From Wenxinia marina DSM 24838 (GTDB lineage: Bacteria; Pseudomonadota; Alphaproteobacteria; Rhodobacterales; Rhodobacteraceae), in assembly GCF_000379485.1 (NCBI RefSeq), contig NZ_KB902279.1, positions 62,001 to 126,000 on the forward strand: a stretch of DNA of 64,000 nt. Reading direction: 5' to 3'. Both the position numbers and the translations under genes were made by a program. Numbering within the stretch: the first letter of the stretch is position 1; each line of letters begins with the position of its first letter. Under the pieces are notes generated by a model. The model saw nothing but the letters and a program-made list of their open reading frames with translations, ran no database searches and had not been told where the DNA came from. Below are positions 24,835 to 33,378 of the stretch, piece by piece.

Positions 24835-25905
24835 TCAGGTCGCTTCGAAATCGACCGTCACGATGGTCCCGCGCAGCGCCCGGTTCACGTCGAGCGTGGC
24901 GCCCAGCGTCTTGGTCAGCGCGACGATGATGCTTCCGCCGACGCCCGAATGGGACTTGTCGCCCGTCGTGTCCAGCTCGCCGTCCTCGTGCTCCGCCCGC
25001 TCGCGCTGGCCCTCGACGCTCATCGATTCGTAGGGCCAGTTGCTGTCCTCGGGCAGGCCGACGCCGTCGTCCTCGACCGACAGGCGCACCCCCCCGCCGG
25101 TCAGCTTTTCGAACCGGACGCGGATGAAACCGCTCTCCCGTCCCTCGAAGGCATGTTCCAGCGCGTTGGTCAGCAGCTCCGACAGGAGCAGGCCGAGGCG
25201 GGCGGCCTTGTCGACGGGGAGGTCGATCTCCTCGCAATCGACGTTGACGCGGATCGCGCTGCGCCCCTCCAGTCCCGCGATGGCCGAGGCGATGCGGCTG
25301 AGATAGGCGCCGGTGTGGATCGTCTCCCCCGCCTGCGATGTGGAACTGGTGGCGAACAGCTCCTCGTACAGCAGGCTCAGCGCCTCCACCCGCCGGCCGA
25401 CCGCCCGCAGGGACTCGGGCGTGACCTTCCGGGTCGCCTGGATGCGGATCATGCTGACGACCATCGACAGGTGGTTCTTCACCCGGTGCTGCAGCTCGCG
25501 CAGCAGGTCCAGCGACTGCCGGTCCTGCCCCGTGTCGTCGTCGATCAGACGCTGCACACCGAAGTGGGTGGTCACCTCGCCCGCGTCGTCGGTGATCGGC
25601 GAGATCAGGAGCTGGTTGCGGAACGCCGTCCCGTCGGCCTTGTGGTTGGTGATCTCGACCTGGAACTCCTCGCCCGTGCCGAGCTTGCGGCGGATGTCCT
25701 CCACCGCCTCGCGCTCGGTCCTCTCGCCCTGCAGGAAGCGGCAGTTCCGCCCGATGGCGAATTCGCGACTGTAGAGCGTGATGCGCTGGAAGCCGTCGTT
25801 CACGAAGGTGATGGGATTGTCCTCGGCCCGGGCGTCGGTGATCACGATCCCCAGTTGCGCGCAAGAGGCGCTTCGCGCCGCCTGGCTGGCCTGCTCTTCG
25901 TCCAT
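24835..25905 (-). CDS. LOV-domain histidine kinase (HisKA_2/HWE type), blue-light sensor
   Basis: 356 residues from ATG 25905 (gaggag upstream). Residues about 15-125 form a PAS/LOV domain with the flavin-adduct cysteine in GRNCRFLQG (Cys55) and the later asparagines in EITNHKADGTAFRNQLLIS. It is followed by a HisKA_2 dimerisation box LLRELQHRVKNHLSMVVSMI (phosphoacceptor His140) and an HATPase with LLSELLTNALEHAFEG and DDGVGLPED. No signal or membrane segment: a soluble flavin photoreceptor kinase. No response regulator is adjacent, so the partner must be elsewhere (in related bacteria often the general stress response). Confidence 0.92.
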   Translation of the reverse strand: MDEEQASQAARSASCAQLGIVITDARAEDNPITFVNDGFQRITLYSREFAIGRNCRFLQGERTEREAVEDIRRKLGTGEEFQVEITNHKADGTAFRNQLLISPITDDAGEVTTHFGVQRLIDDDTGQDRQSLDLLRELQHRVKNHLSMVVSMIRIQATRKVTPESLRAVGRRVEALSLLYEELFATSSTSQAGETIHTGAYLSRIASAIAGLEGRSAIRVNVDCEEIDLPVDKAARLGLLLSELLTNALEHAFEGRESGFIRVRFEKLTGGGVRLSVEDDGVGLPEDSNWPYESMSVEGQRERAEHEDGELDTTGDKSHSGVGGSIIVALTKTLGATLDVNRALRGTIVTVDFEAT

Positions 25906-26058
25906 CTCCGGTCTCCTCGCCCCGCGCGAAATGGAGGGGAAATTATGCCGTTGACGCATGAAAGAGCAACCTTGCGGTTCATCCGGAAACGTACAGACGT
26001 CGCTGCCGCAGGGGTAAGTCAGCGGCAGCTCTGGCGCGGCGGTGGCGAACGCGGCCGG

Positions 26059-28155
26059 CTAACGGGTCAGCGACTGCGCCAGGCGCATCAGCTGCACCGC
26101 CTCGGTGCGGTAGCCGAACGGGTCCTCGCCCCGGTTCGCGTTGGCCAGCGCGATGGCCTCGTCGTAGCCCCAGTCGCCCAGGTAGTCCGACCCGCGCAGC
26201 AGCTGGCCGAAGCCGGCGATGGCGGCGGCGAAGGCGGCCTCGGTGTCGGGCGCGGTCACGGCCTCTCCGATCGGCGTCTCCATAAGGCGGCTGACGTCCT
26301 CGCCCGGCGCCTTCCAGCGCAGCCGCAGGAAGCCGAGCTCGCCCTCGGCCCCCGCGACCTGCTCGGGCTGGTAGCGCAAGGGGTCGGACAGCCGGGCCGG
26401 CGAGCCGACCGGCGTCACTTCGTAGAGCGCCGTCACCGAGTGCCCCGCCCCCAACTCGCCCGCGTCCACCGCGTCGTTGTTGAAGTCCTCGCGCCGCAGC
26501 GCCCGGGTCTCGTAGCCGATCAGCCGGTACTCCGCGACCTCGGCCGGGTTCCACTCCACCTGCACCTTCACGTCGCCGGCGATCGGGAACAGCGCGCCGG
26601 TCAGCTGGTCCACCAGCACCTTCTGCGCCTCGTTCAGCGTGTCGATGTAGGCGGCCGTGCCGTTGCCGTTCTGCGCCAGCGCCTGCATCACGGCGTCGTC
26701 AAGGTTGCCGCGCCCGAAGCCGAGGACGCTGAGGTACGTGCCGCTGTCCCGCTGCCGCTCCACGTACTCCGTCAGGCCGCCCGGCTCGCTGACGCCGACG
26801 TTGAAGTCGCCGTCGGTGGCCAGGATCACGCGGGAGACCTCGCCCTCCGCCGCCATCTCCTCCGCCACCCGGTAGGCCTGCTCCAGCCCGCCCTGCCCGT
26901 TGGTGGAGCCGCCCGCCGCCAGCCGGTCGAGCGCGGCGAGGATCGTGGAACGTTCGCCCGCCGGCGTCGCCGGCAGCGCCAGGCCTGCCGAGCCGGCGTA
27001 GGTCACGATCGCCACCTCGTCCTCGGGGCGCAGGTTGTCCAGCATCAGACGGAAGGACTGCTTCAAGAGCGGCAGCTTGGACGGATCCTCCATCGAGCCG
27101 GACGTGTCGATCAGGAACACCAGGTTCAGCGGCGGCCGCTCGGCGACGGCCGGCATCTCGCCCTGCAGGCCGATGCGGACGAGCTGCGTGTCGGTGTTCC
27201 ACGGCGTCTCGAACACGGTCACCGTGGGGCGGAAGGGCGTGTCCGCGTCCGCGTCCGGCGCGGGGTAGTCGTAGGGGAAGTAGTTCACCATCTCCTCGAC
27301 CCGCACCGCGTCGCGCGGCGGCAGCTGGCCCCTCGTCAGCGAGTTGCGGACGATCGCCCAGGACGCCGTGTCGACGTCGATGGAGAAGGTCGAGACCGGC
27401 TCCTCCACCGTGATCTTCACCGGGTTCGGCGCCTCGTTCGCGAAAGGTTCGGTGTCGGGCCGGGGCGGCGGCGCCATCTCGGGCGCCGGCGCGACGAGGC
27501 CCGCCACTGCGTCGCCATCGGCCTGCGGGGCGGTGGTCATCGCCGCGCCGCCGGGGGGCGCGACGCGCTGCATCACCTGCGGCGCGGGCGCGACGGCCGG
27601 CGGCGGCGGGGCGACGTCGGCGAGGCTCTCCTCGGCCGCCTCCGCCTCGGGCATCCGACCTCGGGGGGCGGCCTCCGGCGCGGCCTCGTCGGCCGGCGAC
27701 GGCTCCATCGCAACGACCGGCGCGTCGGCCGCATCGTCCGCTTCAGCGTGCGTCTGCGTCTGCGTCTGCGCCTCCGGCGCCGGCGGCGCGGCGGGATCGG
27801 GCTGCAGCACCAACTCCGGCGTCTGGGGCCCGCCCAGCACCCCGGGCGCCGGGCGCCACAGGTCCTGCCCGGCGGGCGTCAGCAGCAGCCCGCAGGCGAC
27901 GAGGGCGGTGGTGGCGGTCAGCCTGCCCCGGGTGGTGATCGCGTTCAGCATCCGTCTCACTCCTGGCCAGGCCCCCGCGTTCGGGGCCTCGGCGGTGAGA
28001 CGGGAGGGATCCCGCGATCCTTGGAGCCGGTCGAAATTCTCCTGCGCCAGCCGCAGATGCGCGGCCCGCACGGCCGGGTCGGGCCGCGGCGTCGCGTCCG
28101 CGACGGCATCCTTCAGCGCGTCCAGATCGAAGTCGTCGTCACCCGGAGGGCTCAT
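26059..28155 (-). CDS. vWA-domain membrane protein (YfbK-like) with cytoplasmic N-terminus, coupled to ECF sigma factor
   Basis: 698 residues. The start MSPPGDDDFDLDALKDAV at ATG 28155 overlaps the sigma-factor stop (ATGA), so the first 70 residues precede the alternative ATG at 27951. Order: about 85 hydrophilic residues, one membrane segment (about 80-103, TATTALVACGLLLTP), an Ala/Pro/Glu-rich stretch to about 240, the YfbK N-terminal domain, vWA with a perfect metal site FLIDTSGSM (about 345-352) and STNGQGGL, then a DUF3520-type C-terminus. The vWA part is predicted periplasmic. The coupling and topology suggest the N-terminus could act as an anti-sigma domain; that is inference. Confidence 0.88.
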   Translation of the reverse strand: MSPPGDDDFDLDALKDAVADATPRPDPAVRAAHLRLAQENFDRLQGSRDPSRLTAEAPNAGAWPGVRRMLNAITTRGRLTATTALVACGLLLTPAGQDLWRPAPGVLGGPQTPELVLQPDPAAPPAPEAQTQTQTHAEADDAADAPVVAMEPSPADEAAPEAAPRGRMPEAEAAEESLADVAPPPPAVAPAPQVMQRVAPPGGAAMTTAPQADGDAVAGLVAPAPEMAPPPRPDTEPFANEAPNPVKITVEEPVSTFSIDVDTASWAIVRNSLTRGQLPPRDAVRVEEMVNYFPYDYPAPDADADTPFRPTVTVFETPWNTDTQLVRIGLQGEMPAVAERPPLNLVFLIDTSGSMEDPSKLPLLKQSFRLMLDNLRPEDEVAIVTYAGSAGLALPATPAGERSTILAALDRLAAGGSTNGQGGLEQAYRVAEEMAAEGEVSRVILATDGDFNVGVSEPGGLTEYVERQRDSGTYLSVLGFGRGNLDDAVMQALAQNGNGTAAYIDTLNEAQKVLVDQLTGALFPIAGDVKVQVEWNPAEVAEYRLIGYETRALRREDFNNDAVDAGELGAGHSVTALYEVTPVGSPARLSDPLRYQPEQVAGAEGELGFLRLRWKAPGEDVSRLMETPIGEAVTAPDTEAAFAAAIAGFGQLLRGSDYLGDWGYDEAIALANANRGEDPFGYRTEAVQLMRLAQSLTR

Positions 28156-28691
28156 GCCTGCTCCTCCTCCTTCATCCGCTTCAGGCGCTTCTTCGCCTCG
28201 GACACGCGCCAGCTGACCGTGCCCTCGCTGATCCCCAGCACCTCGCCCGCCTCGGCGTGGGTGAGGTCGTCCAGGATCAGCGCCAGCGTGTCGCGCAGGT
28301 CGTCCGGCAGGCGCCCCAGCGCCGCCATCAGCCAGTCGGTCCGCGCCGCCGCCTCGTCGTTGCCGGCGCGCCGGTTCAGCTCCCAGTCGCCCCAGCCCTC
28401 GGCGGCCTTCGCGTGGACCGTCCGGCGCCGCCGCCGGTCGTGCGCGGCGTTCACCATCACCCGCCACAGCCATGTGGTGACCTTCGCCGCCCCGCGGAAG
28501 GAGGCGAGCTTGGCCGGCAGCGCGGCGCAGACGTCCTGCGTGAGATCCTCGGCCTCGGCCCGGCTGCCGGTCAGCCGGAAGGCCAGCCGGAACAGGCGGT
28601 CGTAATGCCGCTCCAGCAGCGCGGCGAAGGCCGCGCGGTCCCCGCCGGCCGCCGCTCTGGCGAGGCTTTCGTCCGTGGTGTCCATCAGCAT
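28152..28691 (-). CDS. ECF-type RNA polymerase sigma factor
   Basis: About 179 residues. Region 2 is YDRLFRLAFRLTGSRAEAED followed by LTQDV; region 4 is LPDDLRDTLALILDDLTHAE with the helix-turn-helix EVLGISEGTVSWRVSEAKK. Three in-frame starts lie close together (GTG 28694, ATG 28691, ATG 28685) with no clear ribosome-binding site to decide. Directs transcription of a small regulon. Four-base overlap with the vWA gene downstream indicates that the two are made together. The upstream region carries mirror-image TTGCGCTTG elements shared with the divergent gene. Confidence 0.92.
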   Translation of the reverse strand: MLMDTTDESLARAAAGGDRAAFAALLERHYDRLFRLAFRLTGSRAEAEDLTQDVCAALPAKLASFRGAAKVTTWLWRVMVNAAHDRRRRRTVHAKAAEGWGDWELNRRAGNDEAAARTDWLMAALGRLPDDLRDTLALILDDLTHAEAGEVLGISEGTVSWRVSEAKKRLKRMKEEEQA

Positions 28692-28732
28692 CACGGTTGG
28701 TGGGACGCCGGCCAGCCGTCAATCCTTGGCCA

Positions 28733-28809
28733 CAAGCGCAAGAATTTGCATCCGGCCGATGTCGATTGCGCTTGAAAGGCCGGTCCCGCCGAATACAACT
28801 TATAGTTGT
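28733..28809. promoter_or_regulatory. Divergent control region with mirrored elements and a small palindrome
   Basis: CAAGCGCAA (28733-28741) and TTGCGCTTG (28766-28774) form a perfect nine-base inverted pair separated by 24 bases, one facing the sigma-factor gene and the other the small membrane gene. On the plus strand TTGAAA (28772-28777), 16 bases, then TACAAC (28794-28799) resembles a sigma-70 promoter, and ACAACT-TAT-AGTTGT (28795-28809) overlaps its -10 as an operator-like palindrome. Confidence 0.4.
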
Positions 28810-28830
28810 GTCACCCGCGGATGCCTCACC

Positions 28831-29148
28831 ATGAAACACGCCGCCGCCCTTCTCGCCGTACTCGCCGTCATCATCCTGTCCGTGACGTTCTACGCCCGCG
28901 GCTATCCCGGTGCCCTCGGCCTCGGCCTGATCGCAATCGGCGCAGCGGCAATCTTCGCCGGCCTGAACACGCCGATGCGCGACGAAGAGGACGTCGCGGA
29001 AGAGGAGGTGCGCCCGATCCGCGCGATGGCGCGGTTCGACGGGAACGCCGCCCCCCGCCGCGCCCGTATGCGCCGGCTGGACATGATGTCCCGCCGCCGC
29101 GCCGCGCAGGAGCGGGCCCGCGGCCAGCCCCGGCGCGAGAGCGCCTGA
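28831..29148 (+). CDS. Small membrane protein with basic C-terminus
   Basis: 105 residues from ATG 28831 (MKHAAALLAVLAVIILSVTF). Two hydrophobic segments (about 3-21 and 25-46) are followed by an acidic patch (RDEEDVAEEE) and a strongly arginine-rich tail, so both ends may be cytoplasmic. No family recognised. Divergent from the ECF sigma gene and sharing its control region, it may be part of the sigma regulon. The helicase gene starts 69 bases downstream. Confidence 0.75.
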   Translation: MKHAAALLAVLAVIILSVTFYARGYPGALGLGLIAIGAAAIFAGLNTPMRDEEDVAEEEVRPIRAMARFDGNAAPRRARMRRLDMMSRRRAAQERARGQPRRESA

Positions 29149-29217
29149 CACGTCCCTCCCGGCCGACGCTGCGGAACAAAGCTTGAACCTGCGCCGGCGC
29201 GTGGCATCTTCGCGCCC

Positions 29218-31623
29218 ATGAGCGCCCTGCCCCCACGCTTCGCCGACTGGTTCGCCTCGAAGGGCTGGACGATCCACCCGCACCAGGCCGACATGCTGGC
29301 GCGCGCGGACGCGCCGTCGCTGATGCTGATCGCGCCGACCGGCGGCGGCAAGACGCTGGCCGGGTTCCTGCCGACGCTGGCCGAACTTGCGGACGGCGGT
29401 CACGAGGGGCTGCACACCCTCTACGTCTCGCCCCTGAAGGCGCTGGCCGCCGACATTCGCCGCAACCTGCGCACCCCGGTGGAGGAGATGGGCCTGCCGA
29501 TCCGGATCGAGGACCGGACCGGCGACACCTCCGCCCACGCCAAGAGACGCCAGCGCGCCGACCCGCCGCACATCCTGCTGACCACGCCCGAGAGCCTGGC
29601 CCTCCTCATCAGCTACGAGGACGCGCCGCGGATGTTCGCCGGCCTGCAGCGCGTCATCGTCGACGAGATCCACGCCCTGGCCGAGAGCAAGCGGGGCGAC
29701 CAGCTGATGCTGGCCCTGTCCCGGCTGGAGGCGCTGGCGCCGGGCCTGCGCCGCGTCGGCCTGTCCGCCACGGTCGAGGACCCCGCCGGCCTCGCCGCGC
29801 AGCTGGCGAAGGCGCCGGACCCGTGCGAGATCCTCTACGCCGACCCCGGCCCGCCGCCCGACATCTCGATGCTGGTCACGGAGGAGCGGCCGCCCTGGGC
29901 CGGCGGCGGTGCCGCCTACGCCATCCCCGCCGTGCTGGAGGAGGTGAAGCGCCACACCACGACGCTGATCTTCCACAACACCCGCGCCCAGGCCGAGATC
30001 TTCTTCCACCGCCTGTGGCTGGAGAACGAGGACGCGCTGCCCATCGGCATCCACCACGGCAGCCTCTCCCGCGTCGCCCGCGACCGGGTGGAGGCGGCGA
30101 TGCTGGCGGGCGAGCTGCGCGCCATCGTCTGCACCGGCACGCTCGACCTCGGGATCGACTGGGGCGACGTGGATCTGGTGATCCAGATCGGCGCGCCGAA
30201 GAACGTCAAGAAGCTCGTCCAGCGCATCGGCCGCGCCAACCACCGCTACAACGCCCCGTCCAAGGCGCTGATCGTGCCCGCCAACCGCTTCGAGGTGATC
30301 GAGTGCGTCGCCGCGCTGGAGGCCGCGCGCGCGGGCGAGCTCGACGGCGAGCCACGGGGCCGCGGGCCGCAGGACGTCCTCTGCCAGCACATCCTGATCC
30401 GCGCCTGCGCCGGGCCGTTCCTTGCCGACGACCTCTATGCCGAGGTCCGCACCGCCGGCGCTTACGCCGACCTGACCCGGGCCGAGTTCGACGACTGTCT
30501 CGCCTTCGTCGCCACCGGCGGCTACGCGCTGCGCGCCTACGACCGCTGGCAGCGGCTGAAGCAGGGGCCGGACGGGACGTGGTCCCTCCGCGACCCCCGC
30601 GCGACCACGCGCATCCGCATGAACCTCGGCACGATCATCGACTACGACAACGTCGACGTGCGGATGCGCGGCTCGCGCCAGATGCTGGGCGAGATCGAGG
30701 AAGGCTTCGCCGCCACACTGCATCCCGGCGAGACGTTCCTGATCGGTGGCCAGGTCGTCCGCTACGAGGGCCTGAAGGAGATGATCGTCGAGGTCTCGCG
30801 CCGCGCCGACAAGGAGCCGCGGGTCGCGACCTACGGCGGCACCAAGTTCTCGACCACGACCGAGCTGCAGCACCGCATCCTCGCCCTCATCAATTCGGAC
30901 GACTGGTCGGATCTGCCCGAGCACGTCCGCGACTGGCTGTGGCTGCAGCAGGACCGCAGCCAGATGCCGCAGGCCGACCGCATCCTGGTTGAGAGCTTCC
31001 CGTTCGAGGGGCGCGCCCACACCTGCCTGCATACCTTCGCCGGCCGCAACGCGCAGCAGACGCTGGGCCTCCTTTTGACTCACCGGATGGAGCAGGCGGG
31101 GCTGCATCCCTTGGGTTTTGTCGCGACGGACTACGCGACGCTGATCTGGGGGCTGGACGAGGTGACGGACCCCGCGCCGCTGCTGTCGCGGGAGGATCTG
31201 ACGGACGGGCTGGAGACCTGGCTGTCGGGCAACGCGGTGATGAAGCGGACCTTCCGGAACGTCGGCATCATCGCCGGCCTGATCGAGCGCAACCTGCCGC
31301 AGTTGAAGAAATCAGGCCGGCAGGCCACGTTCTCCTCGGATATCCTCTACGACACGTTGCACAAATACGACCCCGACCATCTCCTCCTGCGGATCACCCG
31401 GGACGAGGCGCTGCGCGGTCTCGTCTCCTTTGGCCGGATCGAGGAGATGCTGGGCCGCACCGCCGGGCGGGTGGATCACGTGCGGCTCGAGGGGCCGTCC
31501 CCGCTCGCCGCGCCGATGCTGCTGGAGCGGGGGCGCGTGCCGATCGAGGGCGCCGGCAGGCAACGGCTGATGGAGGTCGAGGCGGACCGCCTGCTGCGCG
31601 AGTCCGGCCTCGGCGCGCTATAG
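29218..31623 (+). CDS. Ligase-associated DNA damage response DEXH-box helicase (Lhr-core type)
   Basis: 801 residues. RecA-like domain 1 has Q-motif-like HPHQADML, Walker A APTGGGKT (Lys about 45) and DEIH in VIVDEIHALAESKRG (about 149-163), then LSATVEDP. Domain 2 has LIFHNTRAQAE, HHGSLSR and QRIGRANHR. A Lhr-specific winged-helix/C-terminal region follows. This is the helicase of the four-gene ligase-associated repair set (helicase, ligase, exonuclease, PdeM). Here only PdeM follows (47 bases downstream); the ATP-dependent ligase and the exonuclease are not in the window. Confidence 0.94.
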   Translation: MSALPPRFADWFASKGWTIHPHQADMLARADAPSLMLIAPTGGGKTLAGFLPTLAELADGGHEGLHTLYVSPLKALAADIRRNLRTPVEEMGLPIRIEDRTGDTSAHAKRRQRADPPHILLTTPESLALLISYEDAPRMFAGLQRVIVDEIHALAESKRGDQLMLALSRLEALAPGLRRVGLSATVEDPAGLAAQLAKAPDPCEILYADPGPPPDISMLVTEERPPWAGGGAAYAIPAVLEEVKRHTTTLIFHNTRAQAEIFFHRLWLENEDALPIGIHHGSLSRVARDRVEAAMLAGELRAIVCTGTLDLGIDWGDVDLVIQIGAPKNVKKLVQRIGRANHRYNAPSKALIVPANRFEVIECVAALEAARAGELDGEPRGRGPQDVLCQHILIRACAGPFLADDLYAEVRTAGAYADLTRAEFDDCLAFVATGGYALRAYDRWQRLKQGPDGTWSLRDPRATTRIRMNLGTIIDYDNVDVRMRGSRQMLGEIEEGFAATLHPGETFLIGGQVVRYEGLKEMIVEVSRRADKEPRVATYGGTKFSTTTELQHRILALINSDDWSDLPEHVRDWLWLQQDRSQMPQADRILVESFPFEGRAHTCLHTFAGRNAQQTLGLLLTHRMEQAGLHPLGFVATDYATLIWGLDEVTDPAPLLSREDLTDGLETWLSGNAVMKRTFRNVGIIAGLIERNLPQLKKSGRQATFSSDILYDTLHKYDPDHLLLRITRDEALRGLVSFGRIEEMLGRTAGRVDHVRLEGPSPLAAPMLLERGRVPIEGAGRQRLMEVEADRLLRESGLGAL

Positions 31624-31670
31624 GCGCAGGACCCTTGCCCTCCCCGGCCCTCCCGGCCTAGGAACGCAGC

Positions 31671-32375
31671 ATGAACACGCTCGACTTCCCCTTCGCCGGC
31701 CGCACCCTCACGGCACTTCCCTCCGGGGCGCTGTGGGACCGGGCGGCGGGATGGCTCTGCGTGTCGGACCTGCACCTCGGCAAGTCCGACCGCGTCGCGC
31801 GGCGGCTGGGGCTGATGCTGCCGCCTTACGAGGTGGCCGAGACGCTGGACCGCCTCGCCGCCGACCTCGCCGCCACGGACGCCCGCACGCTGATCTGCCT
31901 CGGCGATTCCTTCGACGACCTCGCCGCGGCCGAGGCGCTGGACGAGACGGATCGCCTCCGCCTCCTCGGCCTGCAGGCCGGGCGGCGCTGGATCTGGATC
32001 GAGGGCAACCACGATCCGGGGCCGTCCGGTCTCTCGGGAGAGCACCGGGCGGAGCTGTCGGTGGATGGCCTGACCTTCCGCCACATCGCGACGCCCGCCG
32101 CCGGCCCGGAAGTCTCCGGCCACTACCACCCCAAGCACCGCGTCGGTCCCGAAAGCCGCCCCGCCTTCCTGTTCGACGCCGACCGGCTGATCCTGCCGGC
32201 CTACGGCACCTATACGGGGGGCCTGCGCGCCACCTGTGCCGAGCTGTCGGCCCTCTTCCCCGGCCCCAGCTTCGCGATCCTGACCGGCCCGCGCCCCGTG
32301 CTGGTGCCGGTCACCGCCGGCACCGCCCGCCGGCAGCACCCGCCCCGGGTCCGGCCGCTCCGCCGGGCGGGCTAG
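31671..32375 (+). CDS. pdeM: Ligase-associated DNA damage response endonuclease PdeM
   Basis: 234 residues, calcineurin-like metallophosphoesterase. All metal ligand motifs are present: SDLHLGK (about 29-35), GDSFDD (about 81-86), EGNHDP (about 107-112) and SGHYHPK (about 143-149). PdeM acts with the helicase encoded just upstream in a bacterial double-strand repair pathway. It converges with folD, the stop codons being only 6 bases apart, and I see no hairpin terminator between them. Confidence 0.94.
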   Translation: MNTLDFPFAGRTLTALPSGALWDRAAGWLCVSDLHLGKSDRVARRLGLMLPPYEVAETLDRLAADLAATDARTLICLGDSFDDLAAAEALDETDRLRLLGLQAGRRWIWIEGNHDPGPSGLSGEHRAELSVDGLTFRHIATPAAGPEVSGHYHPKHRVGPESRPAFLFDADRLILPAYGTYTGGLRATCAELSALFPGPSFAILTGPRPVLVPVTAGTARRQHPPRVRPLRRAG

Positions 32376-32381
32376 CGCGGA

Positions 32382-33272
32382 CTAGGCGGTCAGCCCCTCG
32401 GGCTCCGGCAGGCCGTTCGACCGGCAGCACGCGGTCAGCGTATTCGCCAGCAGGCACGCGATCGTCATCGGCCCGACCCCGCCCGGCACCGGCGTGATCG
32501 CGCCCGCCACCTCGGCGCAGGAGGCGTAGTCGACGTCGCCGACCAGGACGTTCTTTCCGTCCCGCTCCACCCGGTTGATGCCGACGTCGATCACCGTCGC
32601 GCCCGGCTTGATCCAGTCGCCCGGCACCATCTCGGCCCGGCCGACCGCCGCCACCACGAGGTCCGCCCGCCGCACCACGTCGGCGAGGTCCTTCGTCCGC
32701 GAATGTGCCACCGTCACCGTGCAGCTGTCGCCGAGCAGCAGCTGCGCCATCGGCTTGCCGACGATGTTCGACCGCCCGATCACCACCGCGTCCATCCCCG
32801 ACAAGGAGCCGTGCAGGTCGCGCAGCAGCATCAGGCATCCGAGCGGCGTGCAGGGCACCATCGCCTTCTGCCCCGTCGCCAGACGGCCGACGTTGAAGAT
32901 GTGAAAGCCGTCCACGTCCTTGTCCGGGTCGATCGCTGTGATGACGTTCGATTCCGACATGTGCTTGGGTAGCGGCAGCTGCACCAGGATGCCGTGCACG
33001 GCCGGATCGGCGTTCAGCCGGCCCACCAGCTCCAGCAGCTCCGCCTCGGAGACCGAGGCGTCCAGCCGATGCTCGAACGAGGCCATCCCGACCTCCTTCG
33101 TCATCTTGCCTTTGGAGCGGACATAGACCTGGCTCGCCGGGTCCTCGCCGACCAGCACGACCGCCAGCCCCGGCACGATCCCGTGCTCCTCCTTCAGCCG
33201 CGCCACGTGCTCCGCCACGCGCCCGCGCACGTCCGCCGCGAAGGCCTTGCCGTCGATCACCCGAGCGCCCAT
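32382..33272 (-). CDS. folD: Bifunctional methylenetetrahydrofolate dehydrogenase / methenyltetrahydrofolate cyclohydrolase
   Basis: 296 residues, full family length. Folate-site lysine lies in [14 protein letters not shown] (about 50-63); QLPLPKHM and the PxTPxG-type [11 protein letters not shown] block are present, as is the Rossmann [18 protein letters not shown] and C-terminal [15 protein letters not shown]. Interconverts 5,10-methylene-, methenyl- and 10-formyl-tetrahydrofolate. Downstream of fhs by 106 bases, so the two make a one-carbon operon. Confidence 0.97.
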   Translation of the reverse strand: MGARVIDGKAFAADVRGRVAEHVARLKEEHGIVPGLAVVLVGEDPASQVYVRSKGKMTKEVGMASFEHRLDASVSEAELLELVGRLNADPAVHGILVQLPLPKHMSESNVITAIDPDKDVDGFHIFNVGRLATGQKAMVPCTPLGCLMLLRDLHGSLSGMDAVVIGRSNIVGKPMAQLLLGDSCTVTVAHSRTKDLADVVRRADLVVAAVGRAEMVPGDWIKPGATVIDVGINRVERDGKNVLVGDVDYASCAEVAGAITPVPGGVGPMTIACLLANTLTACCRSNGLPEPEGLTA

Positions 33273-33290
33273 CGCCCTGCCCCTCTCATG

Positions 33291-33343
33291 TTGCCTGAAA
33301 TATCCCCGCCGGAGGCAGCCGGCGCCCGTGGCGCCGGCCGGTC
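33291..33343 (-). repeat. Family-3 leader element between fhs and folD
   Basis: Read on the minus strand: a ccggcgcc / ggcgccgg-rich hairpin segment (gccggcgccacgggcgccgg), then ctccggcggggatatttcag, then gcaa, just before the folD ribosome-binding region. Same consensus as 8571-8600 and 63421-63470. Confidence 0.5.
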
Positions 33344-33378
33344 GAGGGGGGCTCGATGTCCCCCGAGGCCGCCCTCGC

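Noticed and set aside
28156-31107. Minus-strand open frame continuing upstream of the vWA gene through the sigma-factor region and the helicase
   Set aside because: Only the part below 28155 is protein-like; above it the frame is antisense to the helicase and out of frame with the sigma factor.
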